Part shown: positions 25,931-34,902 of the stretch, one piece after another
How the letters are laid out: each line of letters starts with the position of its first letter
How positions within the stretch are numbered: the stretch's first letter is position 1
Origin: Planctomycetaceae bacterium
GTDB lineage: Bacteria > Planctomycetota > Planctomycetia > Pirellulales > Pirellulaceae
Assembly: GCA_024642205.1 (NCBI GenBank)
Contig: JAHEBQ010000002.1
Location: 131,081 to 195,080, forward strand
Direction of reading: 5' to 3'
Length of the DNA: 64,000 nucleotides
Program-made: the position numbers and the translations under genes
The notes under the pieces: generated by a model
The model's input: only the letters and a program-made list of their open reading frames with translations
What the model was told of the DNA's origin: nothing
Database searches by the model: none

Positions 25931-28900
25931 CGACTTGGCAAATCGCTGTCCGAAGCCTTCGTTTTTTTTTCCGCACGAATTTCGCGATCGCGATCGGAGT
26001 TGCGGCTGCAACTGCGGTATTGACGGGCGCGCTGATCGTAGGCGATAGCATGCGCAACAGTCTGCGCGAACTGACGCTGGAACGACTCGGAAAAATCGAC
26101 GAACTGCTCATCTCCGATGGCTTTTTCCGACAAGCCCTGGCGGACGAAATCAAGCAGTCTCCCGACTTCCAGGGCGACTACGAAAACATCACGCCCCTGA
26201 TCATGTTTCCTGGAGGTACCGTGGAATATCGTCCCGCTCAAGTCGCGCGACGGGCGGGGCAGGTCAGCGTGCTGGGGATCAATGATGAGTTCTGGACCTA
26301 TGACAATACGAACCCGGATTTTCCCGCGAAATTGAGCGGCGACTCGGCGATCATCAACCAGGCACTCGCCGATGATCTTCAGATCCAGGCCGCGGACGTG
26401 GCTTCAGGCAAAGCACTGATCACCGTGCGAATTCCCAAACGCAACCAACTGCCCGCGGACAGCGCACTCGGCCGCAAGACCGACTTGATTGAAAGCATTG
26501 TTGATCTGAAAGTCGCTCAAATCATTCCCACCGCCGGGCTGGGGCGTTTCGGGATGCATCCGACGCAGTCTGATCCACTAAACGTCTATTTGCCAATCGA
26601 ACGATTGCAGGAATCGCTCGCCCGAACCGTACTGAAACACAAATCGGATCCGGCGCAGGCAAACGTATTGATCATTTCGTCGAAATCCAGAACTCCGCCC
26701 GCGGCGGAAGTCAGCAAGGCGCTTCGAAGGTCGATTCGCCCAACTCTGGAAGATTACGGACTGACGCTTAAACGGGTGACGCAAAAATTCGGCGAGGGCC
26801 AGGATGAGAAAACGATTTTTGACTACTGGAGTTTTTCCTCCGATCAATTGTTGCTTTCGACCGAAGCGGCCGCTTCGATTGTAAGCGCGTTTCCCGACGC
26901 GACTCCCGTTTTTACGTATCTCGCAAACGACATCCGGAAACCAGATCAGAAATCGGGGATTCCGTTTTCCATGGTTGCCGCCGTCGATTTTGGAGATTCG
27001 TTTCGGCCGATCTCGGCCATCTCCAGCCAGGGAATTGGCAAACTTGCGACGAACGAAATCGTACTCAATCAATGGGCTGCCGACGATTTGGGGGTCGAGC
27101 CGGGTTCCAACATCATGGTTACGTTTTTCGAACCGGAAACGACTCATGGAACCCAAGTCGAACAGTCGGTCGAGATGAAACTCGTCGATATCGCAAAACT
27201 GACGCGGCCCGACCCACCACGGGCTGCCCCGCGTCGCGGCATGCCCAAACTCACAGTTTTTAGTTCAGAACCGACCCTTGCCAATGATCCCGACCTGACC
27301 CCCGAGGTTCCAGGTGTGACCGATGCCGAGTCGATCGAAAACTGGGACTTGCCGTTCAAGACGGCTGACAGGATCCGTCCCCAGGACGATGATTACTGGG
27401 ACGAGTTTCGTACGACACCCAAAGCGTTCTTTTCGCTCGCCACCGGACAACAACTTTGGCGCAGCCGGTTTGGGATAACGACCAGTTTTCGAATCCCGGT
27501 GGAAACCGGAGACTCCGCTCAAATCCGTAACCGGCTGCTTGATCAGTTGGCTGCGGACGGTTCGCAACTGGGACTTCACCTGGTCCCGGTCAAGCGTCAG
27601 GGATTGAAGGCCTCATCAGGGTCAACGCCGTTCGATGTCTTGTTTCTTGCTCTCAGCATGTTTGTCATCGGTGCAGCGCTGATTCTCGTGTCCCTTCTTT
27701 TTCGACTTGGCTTGCAACAACGCGCGTCCGAAGTTGGTTTGCTCAAGGCAACAGGATTCAATCAAAAGCAGATTCGCCGGTTGTGGCTTTCCGAGATGAC
27801 ACTCGTTTCATCAGCGGGAGCAGTGATCGGCGTACTGTTGGGTATTGGTTACGCATGGCTCATGATCTGGGGATTGTCGACCTGGTGGGTTGGTGCGATT
27901 TCGCGGCCGTTTTTGACACTTAGCCTTTCTCCGTTGAGTTTGATCATTGGCTATTTCAGCGGATTGTTGATTTGTGTTTTGACCATCACCTGGTCGCTAT
28001 GGCGAGCCCGTAACCAGCCCGTTCGAGGACTTCTGGGTGGGCAACTCGAATCGGATCAGGCAGATTTGAATCGTCATCGCGGAATTGGGCGATGGATTGC
28101 TTGGGCATTGGTCCTCGTCGCGATCTTTCTGACTGCGATGGCGACACAGTTGTCGGGCGAGTCCCAGGCAGGTTCGTTCATGGGGGCAGGATTCCTGATT
28201 TTGACAGCCTTACTGACGTTCGTTTACAGCTGGTTGCGAAAGCCGGGTAAAGCTGAGCTGGCAGGACGATTGAGCTTGCCCCGATTGGCAATGTTAAGCG
28301 CGAAGCGTAATCCGCTGCGAAGCACCTTGACGATTGGACTGGTTTCGGTCGCCAGTTTTCTGATCGCCGCTGTCAGTTCGTTTCGATTGACTCCCTCGGA
28401 TACAGGAACCGCCGGCTTCGATTGGGTCGCCCAATCCAGCCAGCCGATTTTTGACGACCTGAGCACACCCGCCGGGCAGCTCCGGGCTCTCGGCGTGGGC
28501 AACCAATTGACACCCGGCACCGAAGTGATGTCGATGCGGTTCAAGCCCGGCGAGGACGCCAGTTGCAATAACCTCTACCAATCGACCCAGCCACGAGTGC
28601 TCGGTGTACCCCAGCGGTTTATCGAACATTTCGATTCACCCCAAGTTATCCAATTCGCGTCAGGTGGGAGTCAGGCTATTTCGGATGCAGAAAAACAAAA
28701 CATGTGGCGTTTGCTCGATTCAGAGAATGTCCGCCACGGGACGGAAACTGATCCTATTCCTGTGGTTATGGACAAGAACACCGCCAATTACAGTTTAAAA
28801 ATCTATGCGCTTGGCACCGTGAAACGGGTTGATTACGACTCTGGCGAGACAATCTACTATCGCGTCGTGGGTTTCCTTGCAAACACCATCTTGCAAGGCA

Positions 28901-29481
28901 GTTTGATCATGTCTGAACGCGATTTTGTCAACGCGTTTCCGGATTCCGGCGGCTATCAGTATTTTCTGATTCACGACGGCGTGGGAGCGGAAAAGTCAGC
29001 AGCTTCGGCCAACGTGGCATTGCTGGAAGATCGGCTGGGCGATCAAGGGTTTGACGCGCGGTCGGCTCCCAAGCTATTGGAGAATTTCATGGCCGTTCAG
29101 AACACATATCTGAGCACCTTTCAATCCCTCGGTGCGTTGGGACTACTGCTGGGGACGTTTGGATTGGCCGCCGTTCAGATTCGCAGTGTTCTCGAACGAA
29201 AGAAAGAACTGGGTTTGATGCGGGCCGTTGGGTTTGCGCGCGGCAAGCTGTCGCGATTGGTATTGCTCGAGAATGCCTGGTTGCTGATGATGGGTCTTGG
29301 GGTCGGGATCACGGCAGCACTGTTCACCACCGTGCCCCACTGGTTTGTGGGGACGGCTTCCGTTCCCTGGCTCGCGTTGACCGTGATGTTCACCGGGATC
29401 GTCGCAGTCGGTCTGATCGCTGGATGGCTGGCATCGAGAATGATATCAAAAATGCCGTTACTGGAGTCATTGCGAGCGTAA
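25927..29481 (+). CDS. giant FtsX-family ABC permease
   Basis: 1184 residues. An N-terminal membrane segment (about 17-38, IAIGVAAATAVLTGALIVG) is followed by a large extracytoplasmic region to about residue 560, the first FtsX membrane domain (about 565-690, with RASEVGLLKATGFNQKQIRR), further membrane segments near 720-780, a second extracytoplasmic region, and a second FtsX domain (about 1060-1180, with RKKELGLMRAVGFARGKLSR). The duplicated layout is that of the large type VII ABC permeases (LolC/E relatives and YbbP-like proteins). With the LolD-type ATPase it should form a mechanotransmitting transporter extracting or moving a lipid-linked substrate at the inner membrane. Confidence 0.92.
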   Translation: MTTWQIAVRSLRFFFRTNFAIAIGVAAATAVLTGALIVGDSMRNSLRELTLERLGKIDELLISDGFFRQALADEIKQSPDFQGDYENITPLIMFPGGTVEYRPAQVARRAGQVSVLGINDEFWTYDNTNPDFPAKLSGDSAIINQALADDLQIQAADVASGKALITVRIPKRNQLPADSALGRKTDLIESIVDLKVAQIIPTAGLGRFGMHPTQSDPLNVYLPIERLQESLARTVLKHKSDPAQANVLIISSKSRTPPAAEVSKALRRSIRPTLEDYGLTLKRVTQKFGEGQDEKTIFDYWSFSSDQLLLSTEAAASIVSAFPDATPVFTYLANDIRKPDQKSGIPFSMVAAVDFGDSFRPISAISSQGIGKLATNEIVLNQWAADDLGVEPGSNIMVTFFEPETTHGTQVEQSVEMKLVDIAKLTRPDPPRAAPRRGMPKLTVFSSEPTLANDPDLTPEVPGVTDAESIENWDLPFKTADRIRPQDDDYWDEFRTTPKAFFSLATGQQLWRSRFGITTSFRIPVETGDSAQIRNRLLDQLAADGSQLGLHLVPVKRQGLKASSGSTPFDVLFLALSMFVIGAALILVSLLFRLGLQQRASEVGLLKATGFNQKQIRRLWLSEMTLVSSAGAVIGVLLGIGYAWLMIWGLSTWWVGAISRPFLTLSLSPLSLIIGYFSGLLICVLTITWSLWRARNQPVRGLLGGQLESDQADLNRHRGIGRWIAWALVLVAIFLTAMATQLSGESQAGSFMGAGFLILTALLTFVYSWLRKPGKAELAGRLSLPRLAMLSAKRNPLRSTLTIGLVSVASFLIAAVSSFRLTPSDTGTAGFDWVAQSSQPIFDDLSTPAGQLRALGVGNQLTPGTEVMSMRFKPGEDASCNNLYQSTQPRVLGVPQRFIEHFDSPQVIQFASGGSQAISDAEKQNMWRLLDSENVRHGTETDPIPVVMDKNTANYSLKIYALGTVKRVDYDSGETIYYRVVGFLANTILQGSLIMSERDFVNAFPDSGGYQYFLIHDGVGAEKSAASANVALLEDRLGDQGFDARSAPKLLENFMAVQNTYLSTFQSLGALGLLLGTFGLAAVQIRSVLERKKELGLMRAVGFARGKLSRLVLLENAWLLMMGLGVGITAALFTTVPHWFVGTASVPWLALTVMFTGIVAVGLIAGWLASRMISKMPLLESLRA

Positions 29482-29924
29482 GTTCCCTGCCGTGATCGCT
29501 GGAGCCTGATGGTCAAAATGATTTTTGCCTACCGAACATTCTCAGCGAATTTGTGCGCGCCATTCATTTTTGAGTCGTCACCTATTCAGTCCTGTCGATT
29601 GGCGGAATGGTTTTTCCGATGACCTGAATTTCGGTCTCCAGGCGAAATCTGTCATACCCTGAAATGAAGATCCGTTACGGGAAGAGCGGCTCGGCGAATT
29701 CACCGCAATGCCGATGAAACCGCGGATTTGGGATTTCCCTTGAATTGCCCAGGAAAGACGGTATTAAGTCCAGTCGCCGCCGCTGTTTCTGAAAAATCCA
29801 TCCAGAAACACCCAATAATCTGTCGACGCAAACGAACCCTAATTGATATCACACTGATATCACATCGATTGCAGCCTATCGGGTGGCCAATTCGAGTTTT
29901 ATTTCTTGGTGAAAAGGAGATTTG
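29482..29924. other. 443-bp intergenic region upstream of the SPFH gene
   Basis: No gene recognised. It contains the tandem TGATATCACA sites listed separately about 60 bp upstream of the SPFH start; no clear terminator for the ABC permease gene was found. Confidence 0.5.
29844..29864 (+). repeat. tandem operator-like repeat upstream of SPFH gene
   Basis: TGATATCACA occurs at 29844-29853 and again at 29855-29864, a period of 11 bp (one helical turn). Each copy contains the palindrome GATATC. It lies 61 bp before the SPFH start codon. Ribbon-helix-helix repressors bind tandem sites with this kind of spacing, and an RHH protein is encoded two features downstream, so an operator is a reasonable hypothesis. 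Confidence 0.5.
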
Positions 29925-30899
29925 ATGACTCTGGAAGACAAATCCGCTACCCAGTCGCATGTTGTGGAAACGGCATTCCCGGCGAAATCTGGCTGGCCAT
30001 TGCTGGCGTTGTTTCTCGGTTTGATGTTGCTGGGTCCAATCCTGTTTTTGTTGAGTTCGGCATTCATCGGACCTAATCCATTTTTCGTGGTCTTGATGAT
30101 TCTCTTGCTTCTCGTTGGATTTGTCGGGTTCTTTGGATTCCTGGCAATCGCGCCGAATCAATCGAGAGCCTTGTTGCTGTTTGGCGAATACAAGGGAACC
30201 GTGAAGGAATCCGGGTTTTACTGGGTCAATCCTTTTTTCAGCAAGAAAATGGTATCGCTTCGCGTCCGGAATTTTGAAACCGGATCAACCGTGACGCCTC
30301 AGCGTAAAGACGCTGCGGGAACCGTCCTGGCAGAGCGAGGACGGACGGCAAGTCGGCCTTCGAAAGTTAACGATCGAGACGGCAATCCAATTGAAATTTC
30401 GACCGTCGTTGTCTGGAAAGTCGTCGATACGGCTGAAGCGTTGTTTGAAGTGGATGACTACGAAGATTTTGTTCGTGTCCAGAGCGAATCCGCACTTCGG
30501 AATTTGGCTTCTCGCCATCCATACGACAGTGAAGACCATGAAATTTCATTGCGGGGCAGCACAACCGAGATTTCCGAGCAATTGCAGCGAGACATTCAGG
30601 AGCGGTTACACCGGGCCGGTGTCCAGGTGATTGAGGCACGGATCAGCCACTTGGCCTATGCTCAAGAGATCGCAGCGGCGATGCTGCAACGTCAACAGGC
30701 TTCTGCTGTCGTCGCGGCGCGCTCGAAAATCGTGGAAGGTGCAGTTGGCATGGTCCAAATGGCACTTGATCAGCTTGCTGAAAAATCGATTGTCGAACTC
30801 GACGATGAGCGACGGGCGGCGATGGTTTCGAACTTACTGGTAGTCTTGTGCAGCGATAAATCCACTCAGCCGATCGTCAACACGGGCTCGATTTACTAA
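29925..30899 (+). CDS. SPFH/band 7 domain membrane protein
   Basis: 324 residues; ATG at 29925 with AAGGAGA ending five bases earlier. Two membrane segments ([20 protein letters not shown] and [20 protein letters not shown]) precede an SPFH/band 7 domain (about residues 75-270), then a coiled-coil-prone helix ([20 protein letters not shown]). The region [19 protein letters not shown] is typical for the family. SPFH proteins form large oligomeric cages that organise membrane microdomains or control proteases. A small RHH protein gene follows, separated by a hairpin terminator; SPFH and RHH genes are often neighbours in bacteria. Confidence 0.92.
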   Translation: MTLEDKSATQSHVVETAFPAKSGWPLLALFLGLMLLGPILFLLSSAFIGPNPFFVVLMILLLLVGFVGFFGFLAIAPNQSRALLLFGEYKGTVKESGFYWVNPFFSKKMVSLRVRNFETGSTVTPQRKDAAGTVLAERGRTASRPSKVNDRDGNPIEISTVVVWKVVDTAEALFEVDDYEDFVRVQSESALRNLASRHPYDSEDHEISLRGSTTEISEQLQRDIQERLHRAGVQVIEARISHLAYAQEIAAAMLQRQQASAVVAARSKIVEGAVGMVQMALDQLAEKSIVELDDERRAAMVSNLLVVLCSDKSTQPIVNTGSIY

Positions 30900-30915
30900 C
30901 GTGTTGCGATTTTCG

Positions 30916-30952
30916 AGGCGACCGTCCCTTGACGACGGTCGCCTGTTTCTCG
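30916..30952 (+). terminator. hairpin terminator between SPFH and RHH genes
   Basis: Perfect 11-bp stem AGGCGACCGTC / GACGGTCGCCT (30916-30926 and 30934-30944) with a 7-base loop, followed by the T-rich GTTTCTCG. It probably ends or attenuates transcription before the small downstream gene. Confidence 0.7.
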
Positions 30953-30978
30953 TTCTCAGTTTTCGAAAGTGAGCCGTT

Positions 30979-31176
30979 TTGCCAAAACGAGATTCATTTC
31001 TGCTTCGGCTGGACCCCAAAATCCTCAACGCTCTGAGACGCTGGGCGGATGACGACTTGCGTAGTGTCAATGCACAGCTGGAGTTTCTGTTGAGAAAAGC
31101 ACTTAAAGACGCAGGGCGACCGAGCGACGTTGAAAGCGACTCGAGGAACAAAGGGGGGAATCGAAAAGAAGAATAA
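30979..31176 (+). CDS. Arc-type ribbon-helix-helix protein
   Basis: 65 residues from a TTG start. FLLRLDPKILNALRRWADDD forms the strand and first helix, and SVNAQLEFLLRKALKDAG the second helix of a ribbon-helix-helix DNA-binding domain; the C-terminal 20 residues are charged and probably disordered. Small proteins of this type commonly lie beside SPFH genes. It could bind the tandem TGATATCACA sites upstream of the SPFH gene. No toxin gene is next to it, so a toxin-antitoxin role is not supported. Confidence 0.8.
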   Translation: MPKRDSFLLRLDPKILNALRRWADDDLRSVNAQLEFLLRKALKDAGRPSDVESDSRNKGGNRKEE

Positions 31177-31445
31177 ACCGCTGCCGGGTAAAGACGAATC
31201 GAGGGCAACGATTACGGCCTGGGAAAGCCTTCGCCATAAAACCGGATTTCTGAACTGGAAATTGGGAGATCACGGATACCGGCAACCAGGGAAGTCAGTT
31301 CCCCGGGCAAGTATGGGTCGTGAACGGAATCGTCCTCGCAGAAATTCTTGGCCTGTCATTTCCTGGTTTGTTTCCGAGGGGCGCGGGGTTATTCAGGGCC
31401 AATGAAAACGTCAGCGTGAAAGTTCGATTGGCGGGCTCTTGGGAC

Positions 31446-31475
31446 TTGCCGCTGGATCAGCATTTTGTTTAGAAT
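31446..31475 (+). promoter_or_regulatory. sigma70-type promoter of tRNA-Leu
   Basis: TTGCCG (31446-31451), an 18-bp spacer, and TAGAAT (31470-31475). Start of transcription would fall about 17 bp before the mature tRNA end. Matches are 4/6 and 5/6 to consensus. Confidence 0.55.
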
Positions 31476-31498
31476 CCTCGTTCTGCTAATTGGAATTT

Positions 31499-31582
31499 GC
31501 CGGTGTGGCGGAATTGGCAGACGCGATGGATTCAAAATCCATTGGGGGCAACCCCGTGGAGGTTCAAGTCCTCTCACCGGTA
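31499..31582 (+). tRNA. tRNA-Leu (anticodon CAA)
   Basis: Acceptor arms GCCGGTG (31499-31505) and CACCGGT (31575-31581) pair with one terminal G-U. The D-arm is GGCGGAATTGGCAGACG. The anticodon stem ATGGA/TCCAT encloses the loop TTCAAAA, giving anticodon CAA. A long variable arm (GGGGGCAACCCC) identifies a class II tRNA, and the T-loop GTTCAAGTC is canonical. No CCA is encoded. A promoter precedes it and a strong terminator follows, so it is a stand-alone unit. Confidence 0.95.
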
Positions 31583-31605
31583 CCTGCTCGTCTAGCGAGC
31601 CCGAG

Positions 31606-31644
31606 CCAGCCAGAGCAATAATCCTGCTTTGGCTGGTTTTTTTT
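31606..31644 (+). terminator. rho-independent terminator after tRNA-Leu
   Basis: Twelve-pair stem CCAGCCAGAGCA / TGCTTTGGCTGG with loop ATAATCC, followed by eight T. Confidence 0.88.
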
Positions 31645-32420
31645 GATTCTCACTTGCCCCCCGCTCGCGCTCGCGGCTTTGAGTCTTGCTGCGATTCTGA
31701 ATTCAATGATTCGGGTTCTTCTTCGGGTTTGACCAAACCTGCTTGAAGTCCACATCGTCGCCTGAAGGTAGAATTGCTCTGCGAACTTCCGATGCCTCAG
31801 CGAATATTTCCTTTGGGAGATTTCCATTTGATCAACTGAGGCACCGGACCGCTCCATGTATGAAGGTCTCAGGAGCCATCCATCCAATCGACCTGGAGCA
31901 ACTGCCGTTCCAGTAACTGACACGTCAAGGGAGCAATGTCGGCGACGCCGAAATCGGGCGATTCAAGAAAGTAATGCCGTCCTGCGTGATCTTGTCCTGG
32001 CCCTGTCTCGAAGAAAATTTCGACAAAAAGGCTGGCCATTTTGAAACGGCTGGCTGGCAAGCTCGTACAAGTTCCAGATTACCTGCCACACTATCCAAGC
32101 AACAGGTACCGCAATAACCCAGAACCTACCGATCCACAAAAAACACCTCTGGTTGGCGGTTAACCGGGATGGAAGAGGGATCATCACGGCAGATTATTGT
32201 GGCGGAAAAATTACTTTTCATGTGATCAAGGGAGTCGTCACTGGAGCAGATTTGGAACTCGACTTGACTGACATATACCGCGAACAAAATGAGAATCAAC
32301 TTGACGGCAATCAGAAAAGTGTGAAGGCCAAATTGGAAGAACCGGCGTTTTGGTAAATTGACCATGACTCACTCGAATCAGAGCCGTTCCAGAGGCAAAC
32401 AGGCCCTCTGTTTTTCGGCC
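31645..32420. other. gene-poor region between tRNA-Leu and a decayed IS
   Basis: Apart from one doubtful small reverse-strand frame (32126-32365), no gene was recognised. The position next to a tRNA and a decayed insertion sequence suggests a degenerate insertion region. Confidence 0.45.
32126..32365 (-). CDS. possible small membrane protein with a planctomycete FQFxLxT N-terminus
   Basis: 79 residues. The N-terminus MVNLPKRRFFQFGLHTFLIA, a basic patch followed by a hydrophobic helix (to about residue 30), resembles the K-R-R-W-F-Q-F-S-L-R-T-L-L start common to many small planctomycete membrane proteins of unknown function. The rest is not recognised. Another reverse frame (31963-32187) overlaps its 3' end and also encodes a membrane-like segment, so a frameshifted longer gene is possible. 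It lies in a decayed region. Confidence 0.35.
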   Translation of the reverse strand: MVNLPKRRFFQFGLHTFLIAVKLILILFAVYVSQVEFQICSSDDSLDHMKSNFSATIICRDDPSSIPVNRQPEVFFVDR

Positions 32421-32436
32421 CTCAGCTCGACTTTTT
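32421..32436 (+). repeat. left terminal inverted repeat of IS remnant
   Basis: CTCAGCTCGACTTTTT; pairs with 33211-33226 except at its third base. Confidence 0.65.
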
Positions 32437-32489
32437 CGCTGTTATGACCTCAGATTCACGAAAACACTTCCCTGGTAAAAGGGGCTTCC

Positions 32490-33126
32490 TTGCTAGAGCT
32501 TTTGACTTGTCACATTCAAGTTCTGAGCAGCAAGGAAGTTCTTGTGATTCGCATTCCTCAACAGTTTAAACCGCTACTTGAATCTCTGATTGCATCGTTT
32601 CATCGCCCGGAAACGGCTCGCCGTTTCGTGTTGTTTTTTGTGGCGGCCATTTCAACTGTTGGCGACCGAACTCTCTCGAACTTGCTTCGATTATTGAGTT
32701 TGGTCGAGTAGCTCAATCCTTCGCGTTACCTTCGTCTTTTTTCTCACCACCGTTGACAATCCCGAGACCGAAAGTCCGCGAGTCAAAGACAAGGCGTTCC
32801 CTTCGCAAGGCAGCGCGGTCACCATAAGAAAAGACGGCCGCGATTTCGCCGGAACGGCTGTGGATGGCGAAACGTCGAAGTGGTCACAGGCCAAAGACAT
32901 TAAATGTCAAAGTGGTTAAGGTGCCATCAAAATCAAATGGGTCTTCGTGCGTGATCTTGCTTGTCGGTTCTACTTGTGCACGGTCGTGGTCAATTTCTTC
33001 GACACGATGCGGTGGTCGAATGAACACATTCGTCTCAAACAATGGATTGGCAAAAAACAAGTTACGTTTGCGGACCTGACCCCAGGTGTGCCACGATATT
33101 TATGGATGGAATGGATTTTTGCATGA
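32490..33126 (+). pseudogene. degenerate DDE transposase
   Basis: The 5' part (32490-32711) reads IRIPQQFKPLLESLIASF then RRFVLFFVAAISTVGDRTLS and NLLRLLSLVE, the N-terminus of IS701/IS4-like DDE transposases found in planctomycetes and acidobacteria. It then stops. A short piece near 32773 (SPRVKDKAFPSQ) and a segment from 32926 (IKIKWVFVRDL ... RLKQWIGKKQVTFADL ... YLWMEWIFA, stop at 33124-33126) match later parts, with an in-frame TAA at 32917 between them. The catalytic middle is missing. Clearly non-functional; the exact IS family is inferred. Confidence 0.65.
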
Positions 33127-33210
33127 GTCCCCGGAAGCGAACTTGTACACAAATCACCAAACCCGATCGGAAGACCGATAGCCTTAGGCTTGGCACAAGC
33201 AGCTTGGTGG

Positions 33211-33226
33211 AAAAAGTCGAGCTCAG
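33211..33226 (-). repeat. right terminal inverted repeat of IS remnant
   Basis: AAAAAGTCGAGCTCAG, reverse complement CTGAGCTCGACTTTTT. It lies just outside the 3' end of the PAP2-like gene. Confidence 0.65.
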
Positions 33227-33263
33227 GAATCCTGGACAATATGCCAATGGTGAACTGCCCCTG

Positions 33264-34529
33264 CTACCTGCGAATCTCGACCCCCAAACCATAAAATCCG
33301 CGAGGATTCAGGGGTACCAAACGATAACGCATCGGTTCGCAATCGGTTTGAGTTGTCGCTTCGACCGCGAGATAAGCGACCATCCATCCCAACATGACCT
33401 GGGACAGATAATGGCCGTCGTCGCAAAGCCGGCCATACCCCGCCAAACCAGATCCGGTAAAGAATGCTGCTTTGACTACTGGACGTTGGGCCATCTTTGC
33501 GGCAACGAGAAATGGCAGGGCGCCGACAAAAGTATGACCACTGGCTCCATTATTGTCATTAAAAGGATGCCATTCCGATCCGTCGCTCGATTCACCAGGT
33601 CGCGATGCACCGGTTATATATTGTAACCCCAATAACGTGGGGCCGCCGACAACATACGATCGCAAGGTCCGGTTGCTCCATGAATCGAGCGCGTCGTTCG
33701 CAGGCCGATTCCCATGCATAGCTTGCGAGGAACGCGCAACGATGCTGGAAGCCGTTATCGCTGCCAGGAGGTAGCTTCCATTTCCAAATTCCCGAAACCA
33801 GCAATCCACATTGGGAGCCGTCGCCCCTTGTTGCTGGAGCCAATCCTGAAAGTTCTCATCGATCGAAGTATTCGCAAAGACGGCGGCGAGAGTAAACATT
33901 CCCCCCAGCTTTGCCATACTGGGTCGCGAATAGAAAAACTTGTTGTCCGAAAGCAAATCACCCGTAAACTCCCAAGCCGGACGGTAGAAATGCTCGCGCA
34001 GTTCTCGTCGGTTGTACTCAACCTGTTCCCAACGAATCCTGCCGGATGGAAAATCCTCAAAAGTCCAGATTCGCGTGACGTGCCAATCAGGAAGAACGGG
34101 CCCCAGGAATTCCGAGGCTTCGAGGCAAAGGTTTCGCAGTCTGAACACTGGAGACTGATAGGTCGGTACAAAAACATCAGGCAAATCACCCACGGTTGTC
34201 TCGACAGTTGGCGACCGGCGCGTATCGGTGATCTCCTGCGTCGTCGTCATGAAACTCGCTCGACGAATTGTTGGCGCGAGATCGAGCGGATCATTCAATG
34301 AGGTTGCATGATCGACCGACTGAAAGCGCATTTGACGCGCGGAGGCCACTGGCGTGCAGCCTGAGAACCCAACCAATACCCCTATTGCCAGGTAGGTCAG
34401 CCGGATGAAACCGACATTTCTTCCGACTTGAAATACGTCAAGGCAGGAAGATCCGTCCAACCTTCTTGCTCCCAGTTCGAAAATCGCTCGACTAAAATGA
34501 AAACTGGAAAGTGATGTACCAGCGTGCAA
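33264..34529 (-). CDS. PAP2-superfamily lipoprotein (possible lipid phosphatase)
   Basis: 421 residues. A lipobox (LAIGVLVGFSGC) lies at residues about 47-58, so the N-terminal 25-40 residues may not be translated; an in-frame TTG at 34460 is an alternative start. The C-terminal half carries the PAP2 phosphatase motifs in altered form: QYITGASRP (the usual Lys is Gln), NNGASGHTF (PSGH becomes ASGH) and GRLCDDGHYLSQ (Ser to Gly, catalytic-triad Asp to Gln, His kept). Family members dephosphorylate lipid phosphates or undecaprenyl diphosphate outside the inner membrane. The substitutions make activity uncertain, though similar variants may be usual in planctomycetes. Confidence 0.75.
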   Translation of the reverse strand: MHAGTSLSSFHFSRAIFELGARRLDGSSCLDVFQVGRNVGFIRLTYLAIGVLVGFSGCTPVASARQMRFQSVDHATSLNDPLDLAPTIRRASFMTTTQEITDTRRSPTVETTVGDLPDVFVPTYQSPVFRLRNLCLEASEFLGPVLPDWHVTRIWTFEDFPSGRIRWEQVEYNRRELREHFYRPAWEFTGDLLSDNKFFYSRPSMAKLGGMFTLAAVFANTSIDENFQDWLQQQGATAPNVDCWFREFGNGSYLLAAITASSIVARSSQAMHGNRPANDALDSWSNRTLRSYVVGGPTLLGLQYITGASRPGESSDGSEWHPFNDNNGASGHTFVGALPFLVAAKMAQRPVVKAAFFTGSGLAGYGRLCDDGHYLSQVMLGWMVAYLAVEATTQTDCEPMRYRLVPLNPRGFYGLGVEIRR

Positions 34530-34902
34530 CTGTCTTTACAAGATACATCTGCGAATGCCGGAGGACGGTCGAACAACTGCTAGCACCAGCAGTGCCCTCA
34601 TCTCACTTCGTTGGATTATTCAAATCTGGTTTAGCGATGTCCTGAACCTGAGGCTTGTTCGATCTGGGCAGCGGCTGGACCAATGGGATAAAAGAAGTTC
34701 AAGATTCGACAAAACTGACCGTGATTCCGTAGTATGGAATTTTCGCCTCGACCCTGAGCTCCTTTTGGGGCCGGGATCGAATGACTATCGAATTCGCGTC
34801 CCCTGCGGAACCCACCCTTTGCCATCGATTATCGATTAGACTCAGAAACTGAACTGAGGTTTGGCAACTGCCCGACGAATCATCACACGAGACGATCCAA
34901 TC
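34530..34902. other. 373-bp divergent intergenic region
   Basis: Lies between the reverse PAP2-like gene and the forward sulfatase. No gene, RNA or clear promoter was recognised. Confidence 0.45.

Larger units (their letters stand above)
32421..33226. mobile_element. internally deleted insertion sequence remnant with inverted repeats
   Basis: CTCAGCTCGACTTTTT at 32421-32436 and AAAAAGTCGAGCTCAG at 33211-33226 form imperfect terminal inverted repeats (15 of 16 match). The 806 bp between them hold pieces of the N- and C-terminal parts of a DDE transposase but lack its middle. An intact element of this type would be around 1.4 kb. No clear target duplication is visible outside the repeats. Confidence 0.7.

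Noticed and set aside
30979..31176. RHH protein as an antitoxin
   Set aside because: No toxin-like gene adjoins it; the nearest genes are an SPFH protein and a tRNA.
31564..31923. Reverse-strand frame of 119 codons downstream of tRNA-Leu
   Set aside because: It runs through the tRNA terminator hairpin and into the tRNA 3' end; composition is not protein-like.
34555..34839. Forward frame of 94 codons between the PAP2-like and sulfatase genes
   Set aside because: No family resemblance, no ribosome-binding site, and it lies in a divergent promoter region.
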